Of a stretch of DNA of 64,000 nt, positions 1-10,002 are shown in pieces (positions within the stretch are counted from its first letter, which is position 1; each line of letters begins with the position of its first letter). The DNA comes from Pelobates cultripes (lineage: Eukaryota > Chordata > Amphibia > Anura > Pelobatidae), in contig OW240916.1 of assembly GCA_933207985.1 (NCBI GenBank), positions 80,305,584 to 80,369,583 of the forward strand, written 5' to 3'. The translations under genes and the position numbers were made by a program. The notes under the pieces are model-generated. The model ran no database searches. It was given only the letters and a program-made list of their open reading frames with translations, and was not told the origin of the DNA.

Positions 1-207
1 AGCGGGGACCGTACAGCTCCATGCTGTTTCTTTAGAGCAGGGCTGTCCAACCTGCGGCCCCCCAGATGTTGCTGAACTACAACTCCCATGATTCCCTGGC
101 TATCTGTTTAATTGAAAGAATCATGGGAGTTGTAGTTAACATCTTGGGGGCCGCAGGTTGGACAGGCCTGCTCTAAAGAAACAGCATGGAGCTGTACGGT
201 CCCCGCT
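1..207. repeat. Near-perfect palindromic foldback MITE
   Basis: Seen: the first about 95 bases are the reverse complement of the last about 95 (AGCGGGGACCGTACAGC at the left, its complement ending in GGTCCCCGCT at 207). The arms differ mainly by a 4-base stretch near position 70 and single bases. The centre is a short AT-rich loop around 105-115. The inner part (TGTCCAACCTGCGGCC, ACTACAACTCCCATGATT) resembles widespread hAT-like non-autonomous elements of amphibians and reptiles; that assignment is from memory and uncertain. A truncated copy sits at 24975-25111. The left flank is outside the window, so no target duplication could be checked. Confidence 0.8.
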
Positions 208-1722
208 CTATATAATCATAGGGTCTTCTTTTAAAAAAACATCAATGGAATATATAATATAAGCACAAGAAATGAAACAATATAGTGCTCACTGTTTCTG
301 GCAATGCTTAGGATAAACGTAATTACATTTTTGGGAGCAGTTGAATCCTGAAGCTCCTTGTTTGTAAGTGTGGTTTTGAGCTTCTATCACCCAGACCATC
401 TGGTCTACAAATACTACACTATCAACATTCTCTTTGTGTTTTTGTCCACATATCACCGTTCCATCAGCCTATGGTCAAGATCATACCTATCTATGATACA
501 TTGTATGTATATATATTTATATTTGCCTGACCAAGCTCTATAGGCTGTTAATATCGAGCTAGTTGGCAGCTCTTCGTTTACTTATTGAAGAAACTGGGTG
601 TCACTGAAAATTGGCCATGCCACAGGATAATAATCTACTCTGGACTAACATAAGGCAAACTCAACCATATTTTGGGACTTTTTTTATCTTGAGTGTATGT
701 AACTTTTTAATGTGTGTGTGTGTGTGTGTGTAATTCATGTTTTCTGTCCTATAAGTTAGCCCTGTGTCCACTCCTTATATTTACCTTATATATGTTTGTG
801 CACATTTGTACATTTGTAGGTATATTTATTGGTGCTTGTGTATATGGATGTATTTATGTATGTATATGTATTTGTGCGTGTGTGTAGTATATAGACGTTA
901 ACGATTATTCTAGATTCTTGGATGTGCATTACAACTCTCTGTGAGAATGGTGTCTATTTTCTATCAGACATGTGTCTTATCTGCATTCATTTTACTTTAA
1001 CCCCAGTATCACAACCAAACTTTGAATTCTATTTGTCATTTTTGCTCAGAAATGCTTTAGACTTGAGAATGGGAGCTTCTCGCAAGAGATTGTTATTACA
1101 AAATTATGTTAGTTCAATAAAAAAGGTATTACGAAATACGAATTTCAACAGTTATTTTTACATCTACATCACTGGACTAATATGGCTTGTCTGTCTGTCT
1201 ATCTATCTAGCTATCTGCAACCAGCAATGTAGCAGATGTGGTTGCACTAGGTTGGCAGCCAGAAACACGTGCTTCTTCCCTCTCAGGTGACAGCTAATGC
1301 AGAGCTGTGAGGATTCTATTCTATTTCCGCTGTTGCAGAATCACTGCAGTTGAGAACTGCAGTAGCAGAGTCCTGAACAACAAGATGCATGCTGTTTTTG
1401 GCTGCCTGATGAGTGTGATGGCATTTATTATGTTGCTAGATGGCTTCAGACTGGGGATGAAGTAGTGGCCATTTATAAATAAATGCGGGATAAAATTACT
1501 CTGCTGCCTAAAAGTATTTGGGGTTAAAGAGTCCCATATTCAGGGCTATAGCCCCTTCAGCGCAGTTCTAGTGACATTCTATCTTGGTCAGAATTGTTTC
1601 TACAACTTTACCCTCTCAATTTTCTTCAACCTGTGGACCCTGGGTCTATGGGAGAGACATTGTGACTTTGGTGGGTTTTTTCTTCTTGCACCTTCCGATA
1701 ATAGAACTGCATCTACAGCTTA

Positions 1723-3284
1723 CAGGGAGTGCAGAATTATTAGGCAAGTTGTATTTTTGAGGATTAATTTTATTATTGAACAACAACCATGTTCTCAACG
1801 AACCCAAAAAACTCATTAATATCAAAGCGGAATATTTTTGGAAGTAGTTTTTAGTTTGTTTTTAGTTATAGCTATGTTAGGGGGATATCTGTGTGTGCAG
1901 GTGACTATTACTGTGCATAATTATTAGGCAACTTAACAAAAAACAAATATATACCCATTTCAATTATTTATTATTACAAGTGAAATCAATATAACATCTC
2001 AACATTCACAAATATACATTTCTGACATTCAAAAACAAAACAAAAACAAATCAGTGACCAATATAGCCACCTTTCTTTGCAAGGACACTCAAAAGCCTGC
2101 CATCCATGGATTCTGTCAGTGTTTTGATCTGTTCACCATCAACATTACATGCAGCAGCAACCACAGCCTCCCAGACACTGTTCAGAGAGGTGTACTGTTT
2201 TCCCTCCTTGTAAATCTCACATTTGATGATGGACCACAGGTTCTCAATGGGGTTCAGATCAGGTGAACAAAGAGGCCATGTCATTAGATTTTCTTCTTTT
2301 ATACCTTTCTTGCCAGCCACGCTGTGGAGTACTTGGACGCGTGTGATGGAGCATTGTCCTGCATGAAAATCATGTTTTTCTTGAAGGATGCAGACTTCTT
2401 CCTGTACCACTGCTTGAAGAAGGTGTCTTCCAGGAACTGGCAGTAGGACTGGGAGTTGAGCTTGACTCCATCCTCAACCCAAAAAGGCCCCACAAGCTCA
2501 TCTTTGATGATACCAACCCAAACCAGTACTCCACCTCCACCTTGCTGGCGTCTGAGTCGGACTGGAGCTCTCTGCCCTTTACAAATCCAGCCACGGGCCC
2601 ATCCATCTGGCCCATCAAGACTCACTCTCATTTCATCAGTCCATAAAACCTTAGAAAAATCAGTCTTGAGATATTTCTTGGCCCAGTCTTGACGTTTCAA
2701 CTTGTGTGTCTTGTTCAGTGGTGGTCGTCTTTCAGCCTTTCTTACCTTGGCCATGTCTCTGAGTATTGCACACCTTGTGCTTTTGGGCACTCCAGTGATG
2801 TTGCAGCTCTGAAATATGGCCAAACTGGTGGCAAGTGGCATCGTGGCAGCTGCACGCTTGACTTTTCTCAGTTCATGGGCAGTTATTTTGCGCCTTGGTT
2901 TTTCCACACGCTTCTTGCGACCCTGTTGACTATTTTGAATGAAACGCTTGATTGTTCGATGATCACGCTTCAGAAGCTTTGCAATTTTAAGAGTGCTGCA
3001 TCCCTCTGCAAGATATCTCACTATTTTTGACTTTTCTGAGCCTGTCAAGTCCTTCTTTTGACCCATTTTGCCAAAGGAAAGGAAGTTGCCTAATAATTAT
3101 GCACGCCTGATATAGGGTGTTGATGTCATTAGACCACACCCCTTCTCATTACAGAGATGCACATCACCTAATATGCTTAATTGGTAGTAGGCTTTCGAGC
3201 CTATACAGCTTGGAGTAAGACAACATGCATAAAGAGGATGATGTGGTCAAAATACTCATTTGCCTAATAATTCTGCACTCCCTG
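1723..3284 (-). mobile_element. Tc1/mariner transposon with IR/DR-type ends, present in copy 1 only
   Basis: The ends are perfect inverted repeats starting CAGGGAGTGCAGAATTATTA, flanked on both sides by TA (1721-1722 and 3285-3286). The homologous place in copy 2 (about 27008) has a single TA in otherwise matching sequence, so insertion and TA duplication are directly visible. A related inner repeat (TGCATAATTATTAGGCAA) lies at 1914-1934 and, reversed, at 3083-3103. Each end is therefore about 200 bases with two direct repeats, the IR/DR layout known from Sleeping Beauty-type elements. Length is 1562 bp. It carries one frameshifted transposase on the - strand. Confidence 0.96.
2051..3066 (-). 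pseudogene. Tc1/mariner transposase, one frameshift
   Basis: Starts MGQKKDLTGSEKSKIVRYLA at 3066. An N-terminal helix-turn-helix pair covers about residues 10-120, followed by the DDE catalytic domain. Visible catalytic regions: WTDEM (first Asp), MQDNAPSH (second Asp), and, in the next frame, SPDLNPIENLW (Glu). The linker motif GGGGVLVWVG also fits the family. The frame breaks at about 2305-2330: the upstream frame runs out at WLARKV, and the downstream frame continues as KGIKEENLMTWP to a stop at 2051. A single lost base explains it. Spacing between second Asp and Glu is about 37 residues, longer than the 34 of classic Tc1. The rest of the frame is open, so the element is young but this copy is probably inactive. 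Confidence 0.92.
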
Positions 3285-3454
3285 TATTTTGAAATTCACA
3301 TATCCAATTAGTCAGCATAATAACAAAAAAACAAAACAAACAAAAAAAGACATCTTCCTCGTTAAGAAGACATGTTGTATTCTGAAGTGATAACTTGGTT
3401 CATACTTTCTCAATAAGAATTTTGGACATGAGCATTAGTGCTGCAATTAACATG

Positions 3455-4010
3455 GATATTATAAGTACCATAACAACTTTAGCTTAATGAAGTTGTGTGG
3501 TTTATAGATCAGGAGTAGACGACCAATGCTGTAGACTTCATTTCCCCTGATGCTTTGCTAGCATTATGGGAGATGTATGGGAGATGGAGTGCTAAAGGTT
3601 GCATACACCACGTATAGATCTTGCCCCTGCAGTCTCACTGCTCAATTCTCTGCCTCATAGGAGTTAGTGTTTGTTTTTGTTTCTGTTTAATCAGCCTTTG
3701 CCACAACTCTCCTGACTGTGACTCTCACAGCCTGCATGAAAACAGAATGGTTTCATTTTAAATCAGAGGTTACAGCACAAATGAGGCTATAGCAGGCTAT
3801 TGACAGAACAGTAGATGAGTGCTAAATTAAACAAACTGTGCAATAAAGTAAGTTTAAACATTAGATGACTTTACAGGAAATGTGTAGAGAGACTGTTTAG
3901 GTCACATGCAGGGGATGTGTGACTATGACTGTATAAACAAAGTGTTTTAACTCTTAAATGGCAGAGAATTGATCATTTAGACTGCAAGAGCATGATATAT
4001 ACATCAAAAT
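3455..4010. repeat. Foldback MITE, T2-like, with nested hAT-like element
   Basis: The left part (ACCATAACAACTTTAGCTTA, then GCAGTCTCACTGCTCAATTC after the nested insertion) is mirrored at the right end by ATGGCAGAGAATTGATCATT and GACTGCAAGAGCATG. I recognise the general consensus as a common frog MITE that normally ends in TTAAAGGG; the ends here are degenerate. A copy with the same nested insertion lies at about 27205-27760 in the duplicated unit, so both insertions predate the duplication. Confidence 0.6.
3511..3612. mobile_element. Short hAT-like MITE with 8-bp target duplication
   Basis: The element is bounded by the exact 8-base repeat TATAGATC (3503-3510 and 3613-3620), the target-site length of hAT transposons. 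The ends are degenerate inverted repeats of the AGGGGTAGGCAACC type, with AGGAGTAGACGACC at the left and GGTTGCATACACCACG at the right. The same element is present in copy 2 (about 27256-27357). A related element is at 63808-63935. Confidence 0.75.
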
Positions 4011-5111
4011 CATTCTATCCAACCAAACTGTAATTGACATAAAAAGAAGTCCTATTACTCAAGTATTCTCTGTCTCACTTGGCTACCTCTGTCTCATAAC
4101 CTTGTTTATTATATTAATTTTTGCCAAAAATATTTTAACCATATAACGAAATTCTAATATTTACTGAGAATAACTTATTTTCCTTCACATTTTTCTTGCA
4201 CAGTCCTGATCCCTCTAACCCAATCTCGTCTACCCAAATAGTACCACCTTGACGCAGTCGCTTATTAAAATACGTCTCCATGAGCTCAATTATACAGCTC
4301 AAGTCCAATAAGGAAACTTTCTCCTAATTTTCATTTTGTTTCTAGGGTAGTCTAAAATCATTGTCCGGTCCTCAACTTAAGATGATTAAAATTTTCATTT
4401 TTTGCACTTTAACTGTGTTGGAATTGTATTTAATATGTTTCGTTCGTAATCTTTAATTCTGTTGCTTTGCACCCAGGGCATACATGAAATCCACCGAGCA
4501 CTTAGTTTGAAAACGGCTCTGTCACCTCAAACGTACCTTTCTCCTATTGTTTCCTCTTCTTTTCCTCTTTCCCAATATGTTCTTTATTTTTCTGCTCTAT
4601 TTATATATAGTATTCATATCTTAGCATTTCTTAGCATATCTTAGCATGCTTCACAATTATGACAAAAGGATGGAGCTTTATCCTGTCCATCCTTCTTTGC
4701 CTCGCAAGATTTGTCAAGCGTAGCTCATGCCCAGTTCCATTTTTATCCACTTACTGGACTTGTGTGAGCATCTCCAAAGTGCTCCCCGTCACATACTGTG
4801 GGCAAGAGAAGTCCGTAGCCTTACATCACTGCAGGTAATTAGAAGATTGCGGCGCTGGGAATGAGGGTCATGTGCAGCAAAATTTAATAGGGGTCAATAG
4901 GGAGCAAATAAACACTGAATGTGGACACCGAGGAGTTAAGGAATTGTGGATGGGGGCCACAAATATATATTATTGTCAAAGCCGCTTTAATGATTATATA
5001 TTAAAAGTAAATGTTGATCATGAACATAGTTGTGAATATTAATATACTAAGCAGCAGTATTTTATGCTGATGAAGATACTTACTTTTTGTGTTTTTTCCT
5101 CTGTTTTTCAG

Positions 5112-5184
5112 GTTAGCTTTATATGTCTATGAATATTTACTGCATGTTGGAGCCCAGAAATCAGCACAGACCTTCCTGTCAGAG
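5112..5184 (+). CDS. SSBP2/3/4-family exon 2 (LisH/LUFS domain), copy 1
   Basis: 73-nt internal exon between a strong acceptor (pyrimidine tract ending TTTTTCAG at 5111) and a donor GTACGA at 5185. The first base completes a codon begun in exon 1. The frame then reads [16 protein letters not shown] and continues SAQTFLSE, ending on a complete Glu codon. This is the LisH core of the SSBP family, which is almost invariant between paralogues, so SSBP2, SSBP3 and SSBP4 cannot be separated here. In known members this domain mediates oligomerisation and binding to LDB1, stabilising nuclear LIM-homeodomain complexes. An identical exon recurs at 28849-28921. Identification rests on recalled family sequence and agreement with exon 3. 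Confidence 0.93.
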
Positions 5185-7082
5185 GTACGAGCAAGCCTTT
5201 TTATATGTTTTCAGCAGTTGTGGTTGTTTATTAGCATATTTCTTTTATGTTTACATTAGATCCTCCCTGAATAGAGGTGATCAGAAGTCCTTAGTACCTT
5301 TCAATGTGTGACAAATAAGCTCAAGTTTAAAAATGTGTGTACCTATACAGACATACAATGCATAACCACATGCCCCCATAAAACTCCCATATTAGATGAC
5401 AGGCATGTAGTAACAAATAATGACCAAAATATCCTTCCAGCTGATGCCCCAGAGCACTGCTGTTTTGGCAGGTTCTAAGATATTTTTTTAATTGTTGTAT
5501 TAGAATGGTCATAATATTTGTATAAATTGCATATATACCAAACAGTGTTTTACAATTATATAGTGGGCATATATAATTACAATTAATTTATAGGCAAAAT
5601 GATGACAAATCCAAAAAGTGAGTGCAATCCTTTTTAAATGAGTTTACAATCTAGGAGGGAATTATTAATTCACTTTTTTTTTATTCATAGTACATAAATC
5701 TCTACGCATCTAGACTGTCCTGTTATTGTGTTGCCTCCAGTAGAGACTCCTCTGCATACTATCTCATAATTCATGGTCCTCTTTGGACATCAATATACGG
5801 GCACCCATTGCTGGTAATGTTGTTCAATCCAGGCTTTCAGCATGGAAGCAAGAACAGAGAATATGAGAAACTCAATAGCTTGTCCATTAGTAAATCTTCA
5901 CTGAGGTCTCAAAATAGTTTTTACTCATGTGCTGATACAGAGTGAACCTATACCATTTGTATATCGGACTGATCCCGCGCATAAGGGCAGTCCAGGACCG
6001 AAATCCTGGCAAGTTCCTTCTCCAAAGAGGAACTTAAAATTCAGTTTCCCTAAATTTTAAAATTGATGAAAATGTATTAGGAATTTCCCTTGCACACTGA
6101 CTTTATTAATCACACATTCAATTATTTTTTTAAGGTTCTCTTTTCCAGCAAAGGCTTTGATCATGGATTAAGGATGGGATCACCTGCCTTTGCACATATA
6201 TGTTAATAATCGGTAGCTGAGATGACCACATATTATACATAAGGTTCATACAAAACCAACAAAACATTTTTTTAAAGCTACATAAAACATCTATCTCAGA
6301 CTTAAAAAAAGGAATTTCGCACATTATGCTGCTAACGTCTCCAGTGCTTGGCTAGATATGGTAATACTAAGTGTACAAAAATACAAAAGAGAAGAGAGCA
6401 ACTCAGGTTTCTTTAGGAACGAAAAAACTGTCAATTTTTTTTTGGTCAAACATGATTATAGTTTGATGTTACTTCTGATGTTACTTCTGATTTTTTTAAG
6501 ATCATCTTCATCTATTTTATCTAATGTATGAAACATTCTAACTTACTTAGTTGAAGGCCCACTCCAGGTACCATAACAAGCTGATTGCAATTAAGTTGTT
6601 ATGGTGCAAGGAGATCCTAGGCAAGGTCTTACCTTAAAGGTTTACACTGTTAATGCATTACTAAATCCAAAAGTTTTCAAGTTGGTGTACATTTGCTTTC
6701 TCCCTCCACTTCATATGCAGGACCAAAGCTTCAATCAAGAAGCCTTGGACTGTGGCGCTGCTGTTAGGCTTGGAGCTTCCTCACTTGTTCCCCATTCAGA
6801 ATTGTGGGTGAAAAAAAAAAATACTGTTTTTTTTTTTTTTTTTAAACTCACTTTCCTTAATAGGGGACTAGTGATAGACCGAGAGCATCAGCATCAACAT
6901 ATTATCGCTGCAGCACTCATTAACTGCTTTCTCTAAAACATAGAATTCCTTGCATATCGTGATTTATAGGCGCATTGCCATATCTTGAAAATCTTGTGAA
7001 AAAAGCAATCTTACATTAGTTGTTGCTGCACTTTACATATTGTAGAATCATTTACACCAATTGGTGTACCATGTTATGTATC
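5185..7082. other. Intron sequence without recognised elements
   Basis: AT-rich intron DNA. A short hairpin around 6550-6610 (GTACCATAACAAGC against GTTGTTATGGTGC) is probably the tip of a decayed MITE. The ORFs at 5327-5512, 6130-6324 and 6601-6936 have no recognisable domains and persist in copy 2 only through duplication. Confidence 0.5.
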
Positions 7083-7557
7083 TTAAAGGATCACTATAGT
7101 GTCAGGAAAACAAACTCATTTTCCTGACACTATATAACCCTTAGATTCCCCCCACCCTCAGGGCCCACTCCCGTTGGGCTGAAGGGGTTTAAACCCCTTC
7201 AGCTATTTACTTTAATTCAGCGCCTGGCTCCCTCGGTGCTGGTGACCTCTCCTCCCCCTCCGATGTCAACTCCCGAGTGGAGTGGAATGCGCGTACATTA
7301 AAAACGCCCATAGGAAAGCATTTCTCAATGCTTTCCTATTGACATTCTGCACGCTGAATGCGTCTGAATGCGTCAGAAGTGCCTCTAGCGGCTGTCAGGA
7401 AGAAAGCCACTAGAGGCTGGATTAACCCTGCAATGTAAACATAGCAGTTTCTCTGAAACTGCTATGTTTACATCTGAAGGGTTAAAACCTGGGGGACCTG
7501 GCACCCAGACTACTTCATTGAGCTGAAGGGATCTGGGTGACTATAGTGGTCTTTTAA
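7083..7557. repeat. T2-like MITE flanked by TTAA
   Basis: Starts TTAAAGGATCACTATAGTG and ends CTATAGTGGTCTTTTAA: inverted termini of the TTAAAGGRR type described for Xenopus T2 MITEs, with TTAA at each end as target duplication. Internal hairpins include GCTGAAGGGGTTT / AAACCCCTTCAGC, GCCTCTAGCGGC / GCCACTAGAGGC and AAACATAGCAGTTTC / GAAACTGCTATGTTT. The same internal hairpins occur in the related copy at 54314-54803. Duplicated at 30821-31295. Confidence 0.85.
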
Positions 7558-9455
7558 CTAACTCACATATTTTCTTTTGGTACTAACTAATAGGAGTATG
7601 TAACATCAACTTTGTTGCCTTTTTGGGAATAATCAGGTGTAGTCAAATATAGATATAATAAGTTTAGCTTAAATGAAGCATTGTATTTTCTTCTATGCAT
7701 TTATATTTTAATGTCACCAAACTTGACAAAAATGCATTGGACATTTTCAGTTATTTTTTCAGTTTTTTTTTTCTCTAAAACATTTTCTTTCCCTCATTCG
7801 TCTACTGACAATACAAAATATCAGTTCAAACCTTTCTATATTGTTCTAAAACATGTAATAAACCTCTATAGAGATCCAAAATTAACAGTGGTGCCAGGTG
7901 CATGATGGGAAATAATTATTTTCCAAAGTCTGAACAGGTAATGGAGTTGGAAATGTTCTTGAAATATATATTTAAAAAAAAATTGCTGAGCCATTTTCAA
8001 AACTGGTAACACCACATATAGGCAATTTATACTTTATTGATTAATGTAAAAAATGTCTTAGGTGACAGGTCCTCTTTAATCACATATGGTTCTCAACATC
8101 TTTGTAAAAAACCTGTTGGTTAAATTCAATGAAAGCGTACTATAAATAATCTGTCATGGCATTATAATACCTCACTATCTGCGTAGATCATAGAATACTG
8201 TCAAAGGGTATGTTTCAATATCATTTAGGTTGCTGACAGCTCTTTTTTTATGCATATAGAAGTCCCTTGCCATGAGTTTGTGACAAAGATTGGAATTCAT
8301 TTTGCCCCTTCTGTCATGAGGTAGTTGTAAATCTAGAAGTGATACACAGTGATCCTCTAAGGTAACTGAATGAAATCCTCAGATCAATGTTTTTTAAACT
8401 TCATGTGACCAAAAATAAATCGCAATAGGGATATACCACCCAGGCTCATCAGATCATTATGAGTAATATACAAAGTCAAAGAATGCCATTTCCTAAAGGT
8501 GATTATCCCACGAGGAAAAAACTATAAATCCTAGGTGATGTTCACCATCTTAAGATCCACTTCATATTTTGGTAATTAGCAGGTCAAATGTACTCCTGCT
8601 GCAAACTCAAACAGGACAGCATTTGCTTACTGGGTAGTACTTTGTCATAACTGATTTGATATCATGGAGAGGACTCCTTGCTCACTTCCACTTGCTAGAA
8701 AAGTGTTAAATCATGCACTATGCGTGAGACAGCCCTCGCCATACGGCAGTATTCTAAATGCTCTTACAAGACATTGCAACAGTTTGAGAACCTTTGACTG
8801 GCTCTACTGTTCTCAAACAGAATTGCAAATAATGGATGCAGCAGCAATATTTTTCCAGACAACAGCTATGTTTCACACAAGTGGGTTACTAGTCTACATC
8901 TATATGTTCTATGGAAATAAACTTCGCTAACTTTGGGAAAGAACCCACTATAGTTCTTATGGTGCCAGTATTCCCAGCACTTTTAAATAGTTTGATACTT
9001 TGCACTGGTTCTGGTTCTTATTCTGTTCTAGCTATGTCAAATCTGGGCAACCTTTTAGAAGATTTAGATAATTAATTGGCGGAGAGCATCAGCACTTGTA
9101 GTTGGTATGTTGCTTAGAGCAGCCATATAAGTTGAATGAGTTTTTTTTTTTTTTTTGTTTTTTTTACTTGTAAATGTAAAATAAGATTAGTTCCACAAAT
9201 TTGTTTCATTATTTTAACCTTCAGTATTTGCCTAGAACTCAACATTAAAAAGTGGACTGGTCCAAAGCAGTCACACACTGCTACATTTAGTCAGTAACTT
9301 GTTTATATTTAAACTTGATATAAGTGAGTTATATTGCTTTAAAGCACTAGGCTTTCTGCACGTACATTCTTTATTGAAATATTTGTTGTGTACTGCAACT
9401 AAAGGATAATCCTTGTTTTCTTCTGCATTAAAACTCATAGTAATATATATCCGTT

Positions 9456-9486
<31 letters not shown>
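7558..9486. other. Intron sequence, AT-rich, no gene seen
   Basis: No repeat family confidently recognised. A short stretch near 8060-8080 (GTGACAGGTCCTCTTTA) recurs near 40036 (GTGACAGGTCCTCTAATA), suggesting an unclassified dispersed repeat. A T-run near 9140 and a TA microsatellite at about 9460-9487 differ in form between duplicate copies. Confidence 0.45.
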
Positions 9487-9493
<7 letters not shown>

Positions 9494-9940
9494 CCAAAAG
9501 TACAAGATAGCACTCCAGGGACTTCCAAGTTGAATGAATAAAACTTAGCTTTTATTAGCTCAAAATAAAAATCAACATTTCAGTCTGTATCACAGACTTT
9601 CATCAGGATGAGTTTGCAAATCAAATCCATAAGAATATATACCCTCAATATTCCCTTAACTTACCCAGGTTGAGGATAGGAGTGATCCCAGGGGCACCTG
9701 ACCAGCAGCCTGCTCAGGTCAAATAATTGACACTGATGATGTCATAGACGTGCGCCTCCCGGGGTCGTTCCCATAGCAACCCAGTATAACCAATAAAATA
9801 ATACATATACATATAACTAAAAACATTAGCCTGCATACAGGAATAAATTATAAATGTTGAAGAAAGACCTATACACCCCATCAGGGGCCATTTAGATAAG
9901 CACCGGGCAAGTACATCAAGGAAGGTGGAGTGCATTACTA
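9487..9940 (-). mobile_element. PLE-type terminal fragment with hammerhead-like motif, between AT repeats
   Basis: About 450 bp bounded by TA microsatellites on both sides. On the - strand it shows, in order, a promoter-like part (GGTTGCTATGGGAACGACC, around 9755-9775), a hammerhead-like fold (9571-9606), then TTTTTATTTTGAGC and AATAAAAGCTAAG and the closing GGAGTGCTATC. This order, promoter then ribozyme then short tail, matches the long-terminal-repeat-like ends of Penelope-like elements known to carry hammerhead ribozymes. No RT or endonuclease coding is attached. Duplicated at about 33225-33680. Confidence 0.6.
9571..9606 (-). ncRNA. Hammerhead-ribozyme-like motif, degenerate (copy 1)
   Basis: On the - strand: CTGATGA core (9606-9600), then AA, then a helix II of AGTCTG/CAGACT closed by loop TGATA, then GAAA (9581-9578) and TGTTGAT. 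The two conserved core boxes flank a fully paired stem, as in hammerheads. Helix III and the cleavage triplet are weak (TGTTGAT where PLE hammerheads have CGCGTC or CGTTGAC), so self-cleavage is doubtful. The same family occurs at 24479 with a different helix II sequence. Duplicated at 33309-33344. Confidence 0.6.
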
Positions 9941-9948
9941 TTTTTTTT

Positions 9949-9952
<4 letters not shown>

Positions 9953-10000
<48 letters not shown>
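9953..10000. repeat. AT dinucleotide microsatellite after T-run
   Basis: T-run followed by uninterrupted TA/AT repeats. The copy-2 counterpart (about 33690-33740) differs in length. It lies immediately beside the PLE-like fragment and may have been its insertion target or its tail. Confidence 0.9.

Positions 10001-10002
<2 letters not shown>

Larger units (their letters stand above)
1..5111 (+). other. 3' part of SSBP-family intron 1 (copy 1)
   Basis: Non-coding sequence upstream of exon 2. It holds the palindromic MITE (1-207), the start of the large duplicated unit (from 201), a TG microsatellite near 711-730, a Tc1/mariner insertion (1723-3284), a foldback MITE (about 3455-4010) with a nested hAT-like element, and otherwise AT-rich DNA with no recognisable gene. 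The ORFs here (358-543, 922-1290, 4462-4644) are chance frames. They recur in copy 2 only because the DNA is duplicated. The intron ends in a pyrimidine tract (TTTTTTCCTCTGTTTTTCAG) just before exon 2. Confidence 0.75.

Noticed and set aside
358..543. ORFs in copy 1 that are conserved in copy 2 (for example 358-543, 922-1290, 6601-6936, 7681-7905, 8664-8930)
   Set aside because: The conservation is only the DNA duplication. They lack domains, contain frame-neutral differences and sit in intron sequence.
5123..5311. ORF overlapping exon 2 ([20 protein letters not shown])
   Set aside because: Wrong frame. The SSBP frame starts one base into the exon and reads [10 protein letters not shown], with splice sites on both sides.
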